From positions 124,001 to 188,000 of the forward strand of contig JADKJL010000007.1 in the NCBI GenBank assembly GCA_016721015.1: DNA of 64,000 nt, in the 5' to 3' direction. The position numbers and the translations under genes are program-made. The DNA is from Lysobacterales bacterium. GTDB lineage: Bacteria > Pseudomonadota > Gammaproteobacteria > Xanthomonadales > Rhodanobacteraceae. Each line of letters begins with the position of its first letter. The first letter of the stretch is position 1. Positions 42,111 to 52,169 of this stretch are shown here, piece by piece. The notes beneath the pieces were generated by a model. It made no database searches and had not been told where the DNA came from. It saw nothing but the letters and a program-made list of their open reading frames with translations.

Positions 42111-42752
42111 TCAGCCGTCTGTGCCGACCAGTCCGCGTCGGGTCGCGACAAGGGTGGCTTCGGCGCGCGAGCGGACACTGAGCTTGCGATAGACATCCTT
42201 CAGATAGCCGGCCGCGGTGTGTCGGGACAATCCGAGCAGGCCGGCGACTTCGGCGACGGTGTGGCCTTTGGCGATCAGACGCAGCACGTCGGTCTCGCGT
42301 GCGGTCAAGGCGGGCTCGCTGGCATCAGGTGCGATTGGCTGGAAGTGGCGCAGCAAGCGACGCGCAATCGAGGGGGAAAGCGGTGGCTGACCGGCGGCAA
42401 TCCCGGTCAGCATCTCGGCAAGATTGTCGGTGGATTGATCCTTGAGCACATAACCTTGCGCACCTGCGTGCAGCGCTGGAAACAAATGTGCATCGTCATC
42501 AAACACGGTGGCGACGATGCAAAGCGTGCCCAGCGGTTGCAGCTTCTCGATCAGGCGGATGCCCGAGCCATCGGGCAGGCCGAGATCGATCAATGCCAGC
42601 GGTGGCGCGGATTCAACATGTGCCTGCGCTTCGGCAAGTGAAGCCGCGAGGGCAATTTCAATGCCGGGAAACGCCTGGGCCAGCGCACGCGACAACCACT
42701 CGCGGCTGCTTTCAAGATCATCGACAACCAAGGCACGATCGTAGCTCGTCAC
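42111..42752 (-). CDS. LuxR-type response regulator
   Basis: A 213-residue NarL/FixJ-type regulator. The receiver has DD in VVDDLES, the phosphoacceptor Asp in LIDLGLPDGSG (about 57), a Thr in ATVFDDD and the conserved Lys in GYVLKDQS. The C-terminal LuxR helix-turn-helix reads TARETDVLRLIAKGHTVAEVAGLLGLSRHTAAGYLKDVYRKL. It overlaps the histidine kinase gene by four bases (ATGA), which marks a cognate pair. Target genes are unknown. Confidence 0.92.
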   Translation of the reverse strand: MTSYDRALVVDDLESSREWLSRALAQAFPGIEIALAASLAEAQAHVESAPPLALIDLGLPDGSGIRLIEKLQPLGTLCIVATVFDDDAHLFPALHAGAQGYVLKDQSTDNLAEMLTGIAAGQPPLSPSIARRLLRHFQPIAPDASEPALTARETDVLRLIAKGHTVAEVAGLLGLSRHTAAGYLKDVYRKLSVRSRAEATLVATRRGLVGTDG

Positions 42753-43474
42753 GGCAGGTCACCGAGTGGCATGGTCAGCAACACCTTGGTGCCGCCCTGG
42801 GTACCGGGTTTCCAGTCGATATCACCTTCCAGTTCGGCCGCGCGCTCACGCATGTTCTCCAGTCCGCGGCCCTTCGATGCGGGCGCCGATTCGCTGCCGC
42901 CGCCATCATCGGTCAGGTCGAGCAACAGTTTGCCGCCCAGCGCCTTTGTTCGCACGCGCACCCGACCGGCACGCGCATGGCGGATGACATTGCTGATGGC
43001 CTCGCGCACGATTCGATGCAGATGCAGGGCACGCGCGTTGTCGAGCTGCGGATCGGGCAAGTCGTCATTGATCTCCCAGACCAGATCAATCTTTGCCGCG
43101 GCAAGACGCTGTGCGGTCTCGCCACGAATTTCAGCCAGGGTGTCGGAAAGAGACCCGGGTGTGCCGCGCGAGCGCGTGACCACATCGCGCAAATCCTGCA
43201 AAACTGCGCGAGCGCGATCGGCCTGCTCGGGTGATTCGGCGGAATGGATCATGCCGAGCAGGCGTGCGCCGATGTCATCGTGCAGATCGCCATAGATGCG
43301 CTCACGCTCAGCCAGAGTGGCTTGGGCATGCACCAGGGATTCGCGCTCGGCGAGGCGACTCGCGGCCGCACCACGTTCTGCAGCGAGTTGACGATGCAAC
43401 TTGCGCAACTGCACGATCAGGGACAGCGCAAACAACCCGCAAATGATCGCAAAACCAGCAACGAGCAAGCTCAT
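42749..43474 (-). CDS. Histidine kinase, HisKA_3 type, without clear sensor domain
   Basis: This 241-residue protein has one N-terminal membrane helix (LLVAGFAIICGLFALSLIV), a short coiled coil, the NarX-type dimerisation helix with the phospho-His in YGDLHDDIGARLLGM, and a small HATPase domain with the N-box REAISNVIRHA, and LTDDGGG and GRGLENMRERA as G-boxes. It lacks an extracellular sensor, so input may come through the helix or from the Ser/Thr kinase encoded just upstream. Its ATG overlaps an out-of-frame TGA that would be the natural end of that kinase gene (see the kinase entry). Confidence 0.9.
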   Translation of the reverse strand: MSLLVAGFAIICGLFALSLIVQLRKLHRQLAAERGAAASRLAERESLVHAQATLAERERIYGDLHDDIGARLLGMIHSAESPEQADRARAVLQDLRDVVTRSRGTPGSLSDTLAEIRGETAQRLAAAKIDLVWEINDDLPDPQLDNARALHLHRIVREAISNVIRHARAGRVRVRTKALGGKLLLDLTDDGGGSESAPASKGRGLENMRERAAELEGDIDWKPGTQGGTKVLLTMPLGDLP

Positions 43475-43519
43475 GCGCTGGGAACCGGCTCCGGGTTCAA
43501 GGCATCGGCCTTCTCGCTT

Positions 43520-45940
43520 TCACCGAGTCTTCGGTAGACCTCGGCGAGCCGTTCGGCAGCTGCCTGGGTTCGCGAATGCGCGGCACCAAACATCTTCAGC
43601 AGGCGCGCATGCGCATCCTCCGAGTTCCGCACGTGCTTCGGCCGTGCGGCCCAGGCGACTCAGGCACCAGCCCTCGTTGCTCATGAAGATCGCGGTCATC
43701 GCGTGATCATCGCCGACGGTGGCGCGCGAATGCTTCATCAAGGCTGCAAACTCGGCACGCGCCGCATCCAGTTGCCCCGCCTTCATCAGCAACATGGCCA
43801 GATTGTTGCGCGGTGCCAGCGTGGTCGGATGTTCGACGCCGCCGCGTGTCTGAATCTCGATGATGCGCCGGTAGGCTGCCTCGGCCTCGTCGATCTTGCC
43901 GCGCTCTTCAAGCAGGTAGGCCAAGGTATTCATTGACGCCAGGGTCTGCGCGTAGTCATCTCCGAACTGTGCTTCCATGCCTTTCAGGGACTCGCGGGTC
44001 AGCGCCTCGGCTTCGTCGTACTGCTTTTTGGCCATGAGGATATTGGCGAGGGTTTGCATCGATGTCAGTGTGCTGCTGTGGTTGTTGCCAAGCACTTCGC
44101 GCTGCAGACGAAGCGCCTCTGCAGCTTCCTTTTCCGCCTGCTCGTTGTCGCCGCGCGCCGCCAGCACGAGGGCAAGCTTGTTGCGACTCATCAGGGTCAG
44201 CGGCGCGCGCTCACCGAGCTCTTCCATGCGCCCGGCCAGCACGGCGCGGGTCAATTGCTCGGACTCATCCAGCGCACCGCGATCGCGCAACACGCCGGAA
44301 AGATTGCTGCGGGTCACTTCCAGCGTACTGCGCAAATCCGCATCGGCATGCACGCTTGCCTGCCCGATGCCGACGGCGGCGGCGAGGACACCGCGGTATT
44401 TGGCTTCGGCGGCCTCCGGGCGGCCGGCCTCGTCATCGATACGTGCAGCGGTCAGATCAAGGCTCAGCTGCTTGGCCAAGGGCGCATCCGGCCACGCCTT
44501 GCGCGACTCGGCCAAGGTCTCGATGGCCTTGTCGTATTGACCGAGCTCGATGTGGAGCGTGGCCCGGTGATGCAGCAGATCCGCACGTTGTGCCTCAGGC
44601 GCGCCAATCCGCTCGCCGAGCTCCAGCGCACGCGCATTCAGTGCCATGGCCGCGTCGTACTCGCCAAGCGCGCCGCGCGTGCGAGCGAGAGTCGTTGCCA
44701 CCGCGCGTTGCACAGCCGGTTTGCTATCGAGACGATCGAGATCGCGCTCCGCTTGATCGACCACTTCATCGACCGTGAGCTTGCGTCCGGCCGCGAGCTC
44801 GGGATTCGCGGAAGCCAACATGCGTTCGAGAAATGCATTGACCGCGGCGGACTCCTGAGCACGCTGGTCAGCCTCGGCCCGCGCGCTCTGCTCGGCCAGG
44901 GCGAAACGCAGCGAAATGAGGCTCGCCGCCGCCAGAACGAACACCACGCTGGCCATGGCCGCCGTAAGCAGGCGATGGCGGCGCACAAAGCGCGATGCCC
45001 GATACATGCGGGTCAGTGGCCGCGCCATGATCGGTCGATGATCGATGATGCGCTGCAGATCATCGGCCCATTCCGCAGCGCTGGCGTAGCGCTGCTCACG
45101 CTCGCTGGCCAGCGACTTCATGATCACCGTGTCCAGATCGCCGCGCGCCACCGCACTGATCGTCGCCAGACGCGGCGGGGTGTCGTTGCGCAGGATGTCC
45201 AGCGCCTCAAAAATCGTCGAGGTATTCAGGCGTGGATGTGGCAAGCGTCCGCCGATCAATTCGTAAGCGAGCACGCCGAGCGAATAGACATCGCTGCGCG
45301 CATCGATCCGCGTGCTGTCACCGGCCAGTTGCTCGGCACTCATGTAGGGCAGCGTGCCGAGCACCTGGCCATCCTGGGTCAGGCCGTGCGCCGCATCATC
45401 GCGCAATCGCGCAATGCCGAAATCGAGCACCTTGGAGTGGCCCTCCTCATCGATGAGGATATTGCCGGGCTTCAGATCACGATGGATGACACCGCGCTCA
45501 TGCGCGTAGTGCACCGCACGCGCCACCTCGATCAAAAGACGCAAACGCGCGACCAGGTCGAGATTGTTGTCCTGCGCGTGACGCACCAGATCGACGCCGC
45601 GCACATATTCAAGCGCAAGCCACGGCACGTCCACATCATCAATGCGCGATTCGCCCGCTGCATAGAGGCGGGCAATGCCTGGATGCTCAAGCTGGGCCAG
45701 CACCTCGATCTCGCGGCGCATGCGCTCGATAACCGCACTCGACAATCCACGCACGACCTTGAGCGCTACCTGGCGTTGCGGATGGATCTGCTGGGCCAGA
45801 TAGACACGCCCCATGCCGCCTTCGCCGAGCAGACCCAGGATCCGATACGGCCCAATCGAGATGTTCTCGTCACCCAAAGGCTTCTTGTCGTCCAGCCGTA
45901 GCGTATCTGTTCCACTCTGTGTCACTGTTTTCCCCTGCAC
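43520..45940 (-). CDS. PknB-type Ser/Thr protein kinase with TPR domain (C-terminus frameshifted)
   Basis: The frame gives 806 residues: a complete kinase domain (GEGGMGRVYLA, VALKV, HRDLKPGNILID, DFGIARL, ARSDVYSLGVLAYEL), one membrane helix near 325-345, and a tetratricopeptide region to the end. The last 35 residues (GGCACAPAEDVW...) are unlike TPRs. Removing one base in the GGAGGATG stretch (43615-43622) restores a TPR-like end (HARLLKMFG ... RLAEVYRRLGESEKAD) and a stop at 43471-43473 that overlaps the histidine kinase ATG by four bases. So the gene, or the read, has a one-base insertion. It forms an operon with the two-component pair. Confidence 0.9.
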   Translation of the reverse strand: MQGKTVTQSGTDTLRLDDKKPLGDENISIGPYRILGLLGEGGMGRVYLAQQIHPQRQVALKVVRGLSSAVIERMRREIEVLAQLEHPGIARLYAAGESRIDDVDVPWLALEYVRGVDLVRHAQDNNLDLVARLRLLIEVARAVHYAHERGVIHRDLKPGNILIDEEGHSKVLDFGIARLRDDAAHGLTQDGQVLGTLPYMSAEQLAGDSTRIDARSDVYSLGVLAYELIGGRLPHPRLNTSTIFEALDILRNDTPPRLATISAVARGDLDTVIMKSLASEREQRYASAAEWADDLQRIIDHRPIMARPLTRMYRASRFVRRHRLLTAAMASVVFVLAAASLISLRFALAEQSARAEADQRAQESAAVNAFLERMLASANPELAAGRKLTVDEVVDQAERDLDRLDSKPAVQRAVATTLARTRGALGEYDAAMALNARALELGERIGAPEAQRADLLHHRATLHIELGQYDKAIETLAESRKAWPDAPLAKQLSLDLTAARIDDEAGRPEAAEAKYRGVLAAAVGIGQASVHADADLRSTLEVTRSNLSGVLRDRGALDESEQLTRAVLAGRMEELGERAPLTLMSRNKLALVLAARGDNEQAEKEAAEALRLQREVLGNNHSSTLTSMQTLANILMAKKQYDEAEALTRESLKGMEAQFGDDYAQTLASMNTLAYLLEERGKIDEAEAAYRRIIEIQTRGGVEHPTTLAPRNNLAMLLMKAGQLDAARAEFAALMKHSRATVGDDHAMTAIFMSNEGWCLSRLGRTAEARAELGGCACAPAEDVWCRAFANPGSCRTARRGLPKTR

Positions 45941-46142
45941 GGCGCATCAACGGCCCGAATTCAGCTCAGCCGAGAATACTTGCAAACGCCGTGCCGCGGG
46001 ATTTGTCGGGACAGCGGACGCGTCCCCTGAGCAGGGATACTCCGGCCTGTCGGCGGCCATCGAAGCGATGGTCGTTCCAGATGCAACAAGAACGCGGACA
46101 AAGACTCACCTACATTCCAGCGCAATACACGGACCGATCACC

Positions 46143-46952
46143 ATGGACATGCCGTCGTCGCAAGCGTGGAACGAGCTGCCAGTGCAGGATCAGATTCTTT
46201 TTCGCGAGCACACCGCGTCGGCACTGAGTCGTCACGGAAAGCACTTCATTCGGGCCAGGCGCGCGATGTGGAGCGACTGGATGCTGACGGGCGCGCTCGG
46301 TCTGCTTGTCATTTTCGTGCTCGGATGGTCAAGCATATCGGCTGCCCTGTTACTGATCGCCGGTTTCTGGCTGGGCTGGCTCGCGGATCTCGTGCTGCGC
46401 GTTCTCCGCTCAGACGGGTTGGCCATCAGCTACCGGCATGCTGGACTCGACCTGTGGTTCTGGCAGACGGTGGCCATTCTTCGCGGCAAGCGACGACAGG
46501 CAGCGGATGCACCTCAATATCCTTCCATCACGCTCTCGCTGATTGTCGATCTGATTGCCGGGGGAACTGCCACCGTCCTTGCCCTCAACGGGTTCGCCGA
46601 CAGCGGTGCCAATCTCGGCCACCTGCTGCGCTCCCCTTCCATGCTTCTGAGCTTCGTCTCGATCGCCGCGTTCGGCGTGGTGCCGGCACTAAGGGCACGC
46701 ATGCAGCCGGCAGACGACGGCAGCATCCAGTTACCGGTTTTTGCTGTCGGCCAGCGCGGCATCGGATTGCTTGTGCTGATTTTTGCATTGATGGGGTTCG
46801 GCGGCGGGCAAATCTCCGCTTCCATTCTTATGGCGGTCACTTATGGATTCTTCGTGATCGTGGCCACAATCGAATTCGTGTGGGGCATCCCGGAGCTCAT
46901 CCGCGAACGCGAATGGGTCGAGCAGTATCGCTCCGATCCGCTGCATCTGTAG
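46143..46952 (+). CDS. Polytopic membrane protein of unknown function
   Basis: From ATG 46143 (preceded by a weak AC-rich leader; the frame is open further upstream but without protein-like sequence) the product has 269 residues. A 45-residue soluble N-terminus (MDMPSSQAWNELPVQDQILF) is followed by about six membrane helices in three pairs, with basic loops RVLRSDG and RGKRRQA. I do not recognise a family. It is divergent from the kinase operon and converges with another membrane protein gene. Confidence 0.7.
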   Translation: MDMPSSQAWNELPVQDQILFREHTASALSRHGKHFIRARRAMWSDWMLTGALGLLVIFVLGWSSISAALLLIAGFWLGWLADLVLRVLRSDGLAISYRHAGLDLWFWQTVAILRGKRRQAADAPQYPSITLSLIVDLIAGGTATVLALNGFADSGANLGHLLRSPSMLLSFVSIAAFGVVPALRARMQPADDGSIQLPVFAVGQRGIGLLVLIFALMGFGGGQISASILMAVTYGFFVIVATIEFVWGIPELIREREWVEQYRSDPLHL

Positions 46953-46976
46953 CCCTGTCGGCAACGGTTGTGCCGA

Positions 46977-47654
46977 TCAATTTTTCGCATACGGGTTGTT
47001 GGCAATGCTTTTTATTTCGCTGTCGGGAATTAGCGTCATGATCAGCATGAGCAGGTAGCGCACGAGAACCATCAGGCTTGAGAGCAAGGCATCCACGTCG
47101 ATGCTCCAGCCCAGCCAGGCGAGGCCTGCGACGATTGGCCGGCCGACAAAAAACGCAACAAACACCATGAAGAACAGGGCGAGAAATGTGGCACCGCCTT
47201 CCGCGAGGTTATTGCTTGCCCAGGTTACCCGTGGTTCGGGCGATGTCCGCGCCGAATGCAACGATATTGCGACATGCACAAGCAGGTATCCAAGCGCCCA
47301 GGAGATATCGGCCAGATCCAATCGGGCGAAAGCATGCAAGCCATGTTCCAACGCATTGCCGCTATCACCTTCACTGACGACACCGTAGGAAACGACAGAG
47401 AAAAACAGGACAAACACCGAGGCACCACCCAGCTTGAGCATGTCCATAAGATGCCGAAACAATCCACGCTCGGGGTAGAACGGTATCGTCGCCAGACTGA
47501 CCAGGATCAATTCGACCACCAGCAGTGCCTGCACGACGACGAAGGGCAAGCTGCCCAGCAGCGCCGCAATCAGCAGGAACACATGCGAAATTCCGACGCG
47601 CAGGGCCGCGGCCGGAGAGACTTCACGCAACGACTTGATCAGGGAATTGCCCAT
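46977..47654 (-). CDS. Membrane protein, possibly DUF6498 family
   Basis: ATG 47654, with a GGGGGAA ribosome site, gives 225 residues and five to six membrane helices; the frame continues far upstream over non-coding sequence. After the first two helices comes a loop TIPFYPERGLFRHLMDMLKLGG and a final pair of helices around FVGRPIVAGLAWLGWSI. The general layout recalls DUF6498 membrane proteins, but I am not sure. No functional residues were identified. It converges with the gene before it. Confidence 0.65.
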   Translation of the reverse strand: MGNSLIKSLREVSPAAALRVGISHVFLLIAALLGSLPFVVVQALLVVELILVSLATIPFYPERGLFRHLMDMLKLGGASVFVLFFSVVSYGVVSEGDSGNALEHGLHAFARLDLADISWALGYLLVHVAISLHSARTSPEPRVTWASNNLAEGGATFLALFFMVFVAFFVGRPIVAGLAWLGWSIDVDALLSSLMVLVRYLLMLIMTLIPDSEIKSIANNPYAKN

Positions 47655-47769
47655 GTCTTGATTCCCCCAAGGTGTTGCGATCAGCCGGCGTGCAGGATGG
47701 TACGTCGAAAGCGCAGTGCCCGCGCAACCGCCCACCTGATCAAAGAAGCGCTTTGCAGGCACCCCGTCG

Positions 47770-47813
47770 AACCCCGGATTTCGCAAACCGCCCCAGGATC
47801 TGATCCCGGGGTT
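47770..47813 (-). terminator. Imperfect hairpin downstream of the glutaredoxin gene
   Basis: AACCCCGGAT (47770-47779) and ATCCCGGGGTT (47803-47813) can pair with one bulge, about 30 bases after the leftward glutaredoxin stop. AGATCTGACCCTG just after (47820-47832) is the GGGTCAG-type motif seen at transposase borders, so this may be a repeat relic rather than a terminator. Confidence 0.35.
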
Positions 47814-47845
47814 TCCCAAGATCTGACCCTGCGGCTCCGATGCTC

Positions 47846-48187
47846 TCAGCGATACTTGGCCAGTTCGACTTCGATCGCACTTTCGGAGTAGCCATTGATC
47901 TTCTTGCCGTTGATCAGGATCAGCGGAGTACCCACTCCACCGAGCGAGATCCATTCCGTGCGGGCGGCGGGGGAGGATTCGATATCGCGCTCGTCCCATG
48001 CGACCTTGCGGCTGGTGAAGAAATCCCGAGCCTTCACACAGTAGGGACAGGCCTTGGTCGCATACATGACGACGTCGAGTGCGGGCTTGCCGGCGTTTAC
48101 AACTTGCGAATCGGGTGCGGCCATTGCGAAAACGGGCCACACGCTTGCGACAACCAGGGCCACGCTCAACAGTATTCTGTTCGACAT
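47846..48187 (-). CDS. Exported glutaredoxin-like protein
   Basis: A 113-residue protein with a Sec signal peptide (ILLSVALVVASVWPVFAMAA) and a glutaredoxin fold. The active site is CPYC in YATKACPYCVKARDFF; the GSH/substrate groove residues follow as GVGTPLILINGKKINGYSESAIE, with the cis-Pro in GTP. Most glutaredoxins are cytosolic, so a periplasmic one is likely to act as a thiol oxidoreductase on exported proteins. It stands alone. Confidence 0.88.
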   Translation of the reverse strand: MSNRILLSVALVVASVWPVFAMAAPDSQVVNAGKPALDVVMYATKACPYCVKARDFFTSRKVAWDERDIESSPAARTEWISLGGVGTPLILINGKKINGYSESAIEVELAKYR

Positions 48188-48459
48188 GTTTCACCTCTTC
48201 CGGATGTCGTGCGACTCACGACGGCAGATTGGGAGTGCATGGCGCGCGGATGGTTCCCGCATGGCGATTCGCTGCGCCGGGCCTGCCGGGGTTCACGGCT
48301 GACCGGAATTGGACTCGTCCGACTTCAGGTGGCATCGTGCAGGAGGGTTCGCGCGCTCGGAGAGTGGATCGGCGAAATCGCTGGCATCAATGTCGGTGAA
48401 CGGATGAAGACGATCGATGGGACTCGATCAAGCGGGCGACGTGTGCGCCATCGACCCTG

Positions 48460-49467
48460 ATGCAGGAATCATCGGGATGGTTGAAGCGACTGATGGCACA
48501 TGTTCGGCTTGTCTCGCGTGAAGATGATGAGCGATCGCGGCGCTTGACACGCCGCTTGCCTTTCGGAGCCCCATTGAAAAAGCTATTTTTCAACGACAAT
48601 CAAGGCTTGCGCAACGGTTGGTGGATCCTCATCTTCGTCTGCCTGTTCCTGATCAGTCGTGCCGCGTACACCCCTCTGTCACATGGTTTGAAGAGCGCCG
48701 GCGTATCGGCTCAATGGCTGGAGCCGCTGCGTTTCATCTTTGTCCTGCTGGTGACCTGGGTGTGCACACGATTGCGTCGCGAGCCGCTTTCGAGCGTCGG
48801 CTTCCGGCTCGATCGGCGCTGGTGGAAGGAATCGGCCACCGGCACCTTGATCGGCGCGGCTTCGATGCTCGTGATCGTCGGACTGATCTGGATGGCGGAT
48901 GGAATCCGCCTGCAGCTTGATCCGCTGCGCAGCGCATCTGCCCTGCTTTATGGGCTGTACCTGTTCACGTGTGTCGCCTTGTTCGAGGAGACCTTGTTTC
49001 GTGGATTCCTGTTCCAGCGCATGGTCGATGGCGTCGGTGTCTGGGCTGCGCAAATTCTCGTTGCATTGCTGTTTGCGATGGGTCACTGGGGCAATCCCGG
49101 AATGAGTGGTGCGACCGAAGTGGTTGCCACGCTGGATTTGGGGCTTGGCGCGGTCATGCTCGGACTGGCCTGGTTGCGCACCGGCAGTCTGGCCCTGCCG
49201 ATCGGACTGCATCTCGGCTGGAACTGGATGCAGGGCAACGTTCTCGGCTTTGGTGTCAGCGGCTTTGACTATGCCGGCTGGTTCAAACCGACCTTCCTCG
49301 GCCGGCCGCAATGGGTGACTGGTGGCGAATTCGGGCCGGAGTCAAGTGTCTTTTCCGTGCTCGTTGATGTCGTGGTCATCCTGCTGCTGTGGCGCTGGAA
49401 GGGGAGCCCCGGTCGCCCTGTCATCGCGAACGCACCGGAAACATTGGGCGCGCCCGCAACCGCCTGA
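48460..49467 (+). CDS. CPBP-family intramembrane metalloprotease
   Basis: A 335-residue protein with about eight membrane helices and the three CPBP (Abi/CAAX) motifs: EETLFRGFLFQRM (catalytic Glu pair and Arg), FAMGHWGNP (first metal His) and HLGWNWMQGN (second His with Asn). The first 50 residues are basic and soluble. CPBP proteases cleave membrane or prenylated peptides, or act as bacteriocin immunity factors; no bacteriocin gene is adjacent, so a substrate cannot be named. GATGCAGGAATC context at 48460 gives no strong ribosome site, so a later start near residue 33 is conceivable. Confidence 0.9.
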   Translation: MQESSGWLKRLMAHVRLVSREDDERSRRLTRRLPFGAPLKKLFFNDNQGLRNGWWILIFVCLFLISRAAYTPLSHGLKSAGVSAQWLEPLRFIFVLLVTWVCTRLRREPLSSVGFRLDRRWWKESATGTLIGAASMLVIVGLIWMADGIRLQLDPLRSASALLYGLYLFTCVALFEETLFRGFLFQRMVDGVGVWAAQILVALLFAMGHWGNPGMSGATEVVATLDLGLGAVMLGLAWLRTGSLALPIGLHLGWNWMQGNVLGFGVSGFDYAGWFKPTFLGRPQWVTGGEFGPESSVFSVLVDVVVILLLWRWKGSPGRPVIANAPETLGAPATA

Positions 49468-49645
49468 GCCTTCGTCCGCCAAGTCACTGACGCAGGGCGC
49501 AACGCCTCGCAAGCAATTCGCGGGTTCTGCTGGCGAATACCGGAGGAGTTGATTTGGCGGGGCCGCACGCAATGTCCAAATCCCCCGCTGAATGTCGTTT
49601 CCCGATTTGCGCCGCCCCTGTAACGGCGCTTTCGAGGAGCATTCC

Positions 49646-52049
49646 ATGTTCATCCGATTCATCCCACGGCCGCGGTCTGCGCTATTGATGGGATTGGCCG
49701 TGGCGGCGCTCGCAAGTCATTGCGTGGTTCAGGCATCGACCTATCTGGTTGGCAGCGATGGCCTGTGCGATTACTCCACGGTGCAGGAGGCCATCAATGG
49801 CGCCGCCAGCCACCCGGGACCGGACAGCATTCAAATCGCCAACAACACCAGCTACTCGCAGCAGGCACTCGTCATTGGCAGTCAGGACCTGATCATCGAA
49901 GGCGGTTTCGCCAACTGCGGTAGTGCCACCTCGACTGGCCTGACGATCCTGAATGGCGCTGGAGGTGCTGCGGCACCCGTCATCAGGATCAGCGGCAGTG
50001 GTGTGCGCGATTTCAGGAGGCTGACCATTCGCGGTGGCGATTCGACCGGCACCAACTACGGCGGCGGCATCCAGTTCAGCGGCAGCGGCGACCTGATCCT
50101 GCGCAGCGTGGGCGTTTCGAACAATTCGTCCAGCTACGGTGGCGGCATCTACTTCAATGGCAGCGGCGGCCCGGCAATCCTGACGATCGAAGGCGATACG
50201 GTCATCCTCAACAACACCGCGCAGAATTCCGGCGGTGGGATTTACATCAATGGCAGTGCTCGACTCTTCATGTTGAAGGATCGCACCACGGTGCAGGGCA
50301 ACACCGCCGTGAGCGGCAATGGTGGCGGGATTGCCGTGGAAGGCCCCGCCCGTGCCGATATCGCCTCGCCCGGGTATCTCAATTTCGGTGCGGTCACCGG
50401 CAATACGGCGACACGGGGTGGCGGTCTCGCGATTTTCTCTTCAGGAAACGGCAATGCCCAGGTTCGCTTTTTCGGTGTCGATGCCAACAAGCCGGTACGC
50501 CTCAACAGCAATCGCGCCAGCGAATCGGGTGGCGCCATCTGGTTGCGCGGGTTTGCATTCGCAACGGGGGGATACGATTCCGCTGAAGCTTGCGCTGTCG
50601 ACGCCCTGATTGACGGCAATACGGCAAGTGATGGTGCGGCGGTGTACTCGGCGCAGGACAGTTTTTCTCGGATCAAACGCACAGAGCCTCTTCATCTTCA
50701 ACTTCGGCTGTTCAGACCCGGGCCCGGAACCCATTCAAAGCCTGGGCCGGGTCAGCTGCGCCACCGGCGTAAACAGCTGCAATTTCATTGCCAACAACCT
50801 CAGTGCCAATGCTGCAGGCGGAGAAACCGGCGGCGCTCTCGTGCGATTGAATCCAGGCGGCTACATGGCGATTCAGAAATCAGTGATCCTGGGAAACATC
50901 GCTGGCAATGCGCTGAGAGCCGCCGATACCTTGGTCGGCATCCAGATAGCCAATACCTTGATCGTGGGGAACTCATTGTCCAGCGATGTGCTGCGACTGG
51001 GAAATGACCATTTGAACTTGCGAGACAGCACGATCGCCAACAACATCAATGGTGGTGCCACCCATCTGATTCGCTTTGACGACACCGGCGAACTGGAGAT
51101 GAGCAACAACATCCTCTGGCAGCCGGGCAAGCTGACCCTGCTCTATCCAGGCGGAGGGCAAAATCTGGACTCGAACGACATCCGCTACAACATCGTCAGT
51201 GACAACACCACATTGCCGCAAGGTCCTTACAATGTTCAAAATGACCCACAATTCATCGATCCCGAACTGAGCAACTTCGGTCTCCGGATCAGCTCCCCAG
51301 CACTCGATTTCTCGCCACCTGTCGCCGGCAACGATGTGGGCATCGATGGTCGCCCGCGCGACCAGCAGGTTCGCCCGGGACCGCCGCGGGCATTGTTGCG
51401 TGACGCCGGCGCCCTCGAACGGCAACCATCGGATCCCTACCTGATCAACGGCACGTTCGATGGCAGCTTGCGCCTGTGGCCAAACGATTTCCCCGACTAC
51501 ACCCACTGGGTGGCGCTGAACGATGGACCCGCCGGTGTCTCCGGATCTGCCGAAATGTTCATTCCCGGTGATCAGACCGGCGAACCCGGCGGATTCCAGA
51601 TTGCCAGCATCTACGGGGTCAAGCAGTGCTTCAGAGTGCCGTGGCCCGGCAACTACACGCTCGCTGCGCGAGGGTTTTCCCGAGCGGATGGTTCGGTCAT
51701 CTTCCCGGACACGCCGGCGCTAAATTGGCGCTTGCGTTACAACAGCCACAATTGCACCGGTTCGATCGACTTCGAAGGCGATCTGCTGTTACCGGGAAAC
51801 ATCGGCTGGAACAGCCCGCAGGCACCCGCGTTGATCACGGTTCCGGAATCGAACTGGGGCTTCCAGACCACGCTCGAAATCAGCCTGGGCGTACTGCAGA
51901 ACTTCAACGATCCCGCCGCCCAGAATTCGCTGTTCGCGCGACTGGATAACGTCGTATTGCACTACCAGGATGACGCGGATGTAATCTTCAGGAATGGGTT
52001 TGAAATCCCGGACAACGTCATTGAAGTGACGAGTCCGACGTCATTTTGA
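49646..52049 (+). pseudogene. Exported beta-helix surface protein, frameshifted
   Basis: Two overlapping frames make one protein of about 800 residues. Frame 1 starts at ATG 49646 (GAGGAG ribosome site): a signal peptide (LLMGLAVAALASHCVVQA), then pectate-lyase-like beta-helix turns rich in GGGIYFNGSG and NNSS. It loses sense at a T5 run (50662-50666); deleting one T joins it to the second frame (GSNAQSLFIFNFGCSDPG) that runs to 52049. The C-terminal part has a jelly-roll-like domain (GTFDGSLRLWPNDFPDYTHW) and ends in an acidic segment DDADVIFRNGFE found at the C-terminus of many secreted proteins in this group, as I recall. Either a real pseudogene, slippage, or a sequencing error. Confidence 0.8.
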
Positions 52050-52169
52050 CGATCAGTGGCGCGGGCGTGAGTTCGCGCCATTCCGATGCATCACCTTTTG
52101 TGGCACTTCAATAACGATCAAAACCAATCTCCCCGGAACAATCACCGACTCAGCCCAAGGGGCAATCTC

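Noticed and set aside
44054..45901. A 615-codon plus-strand frame opposite the Ser/Thr kinase
   Set aside because: Kinase motifs on the minus strand are unambiguous; the opposite frame has composition typical of antisense shadow.
46977..48194. One long 405-codon protein joining the glutaredoxin region to the membrane protein
   Set aside because: The upstream part is an off-frame reading of the exported glutaredoxin gene and non-coding DNA; a good ribosome site marks the start at 47654.
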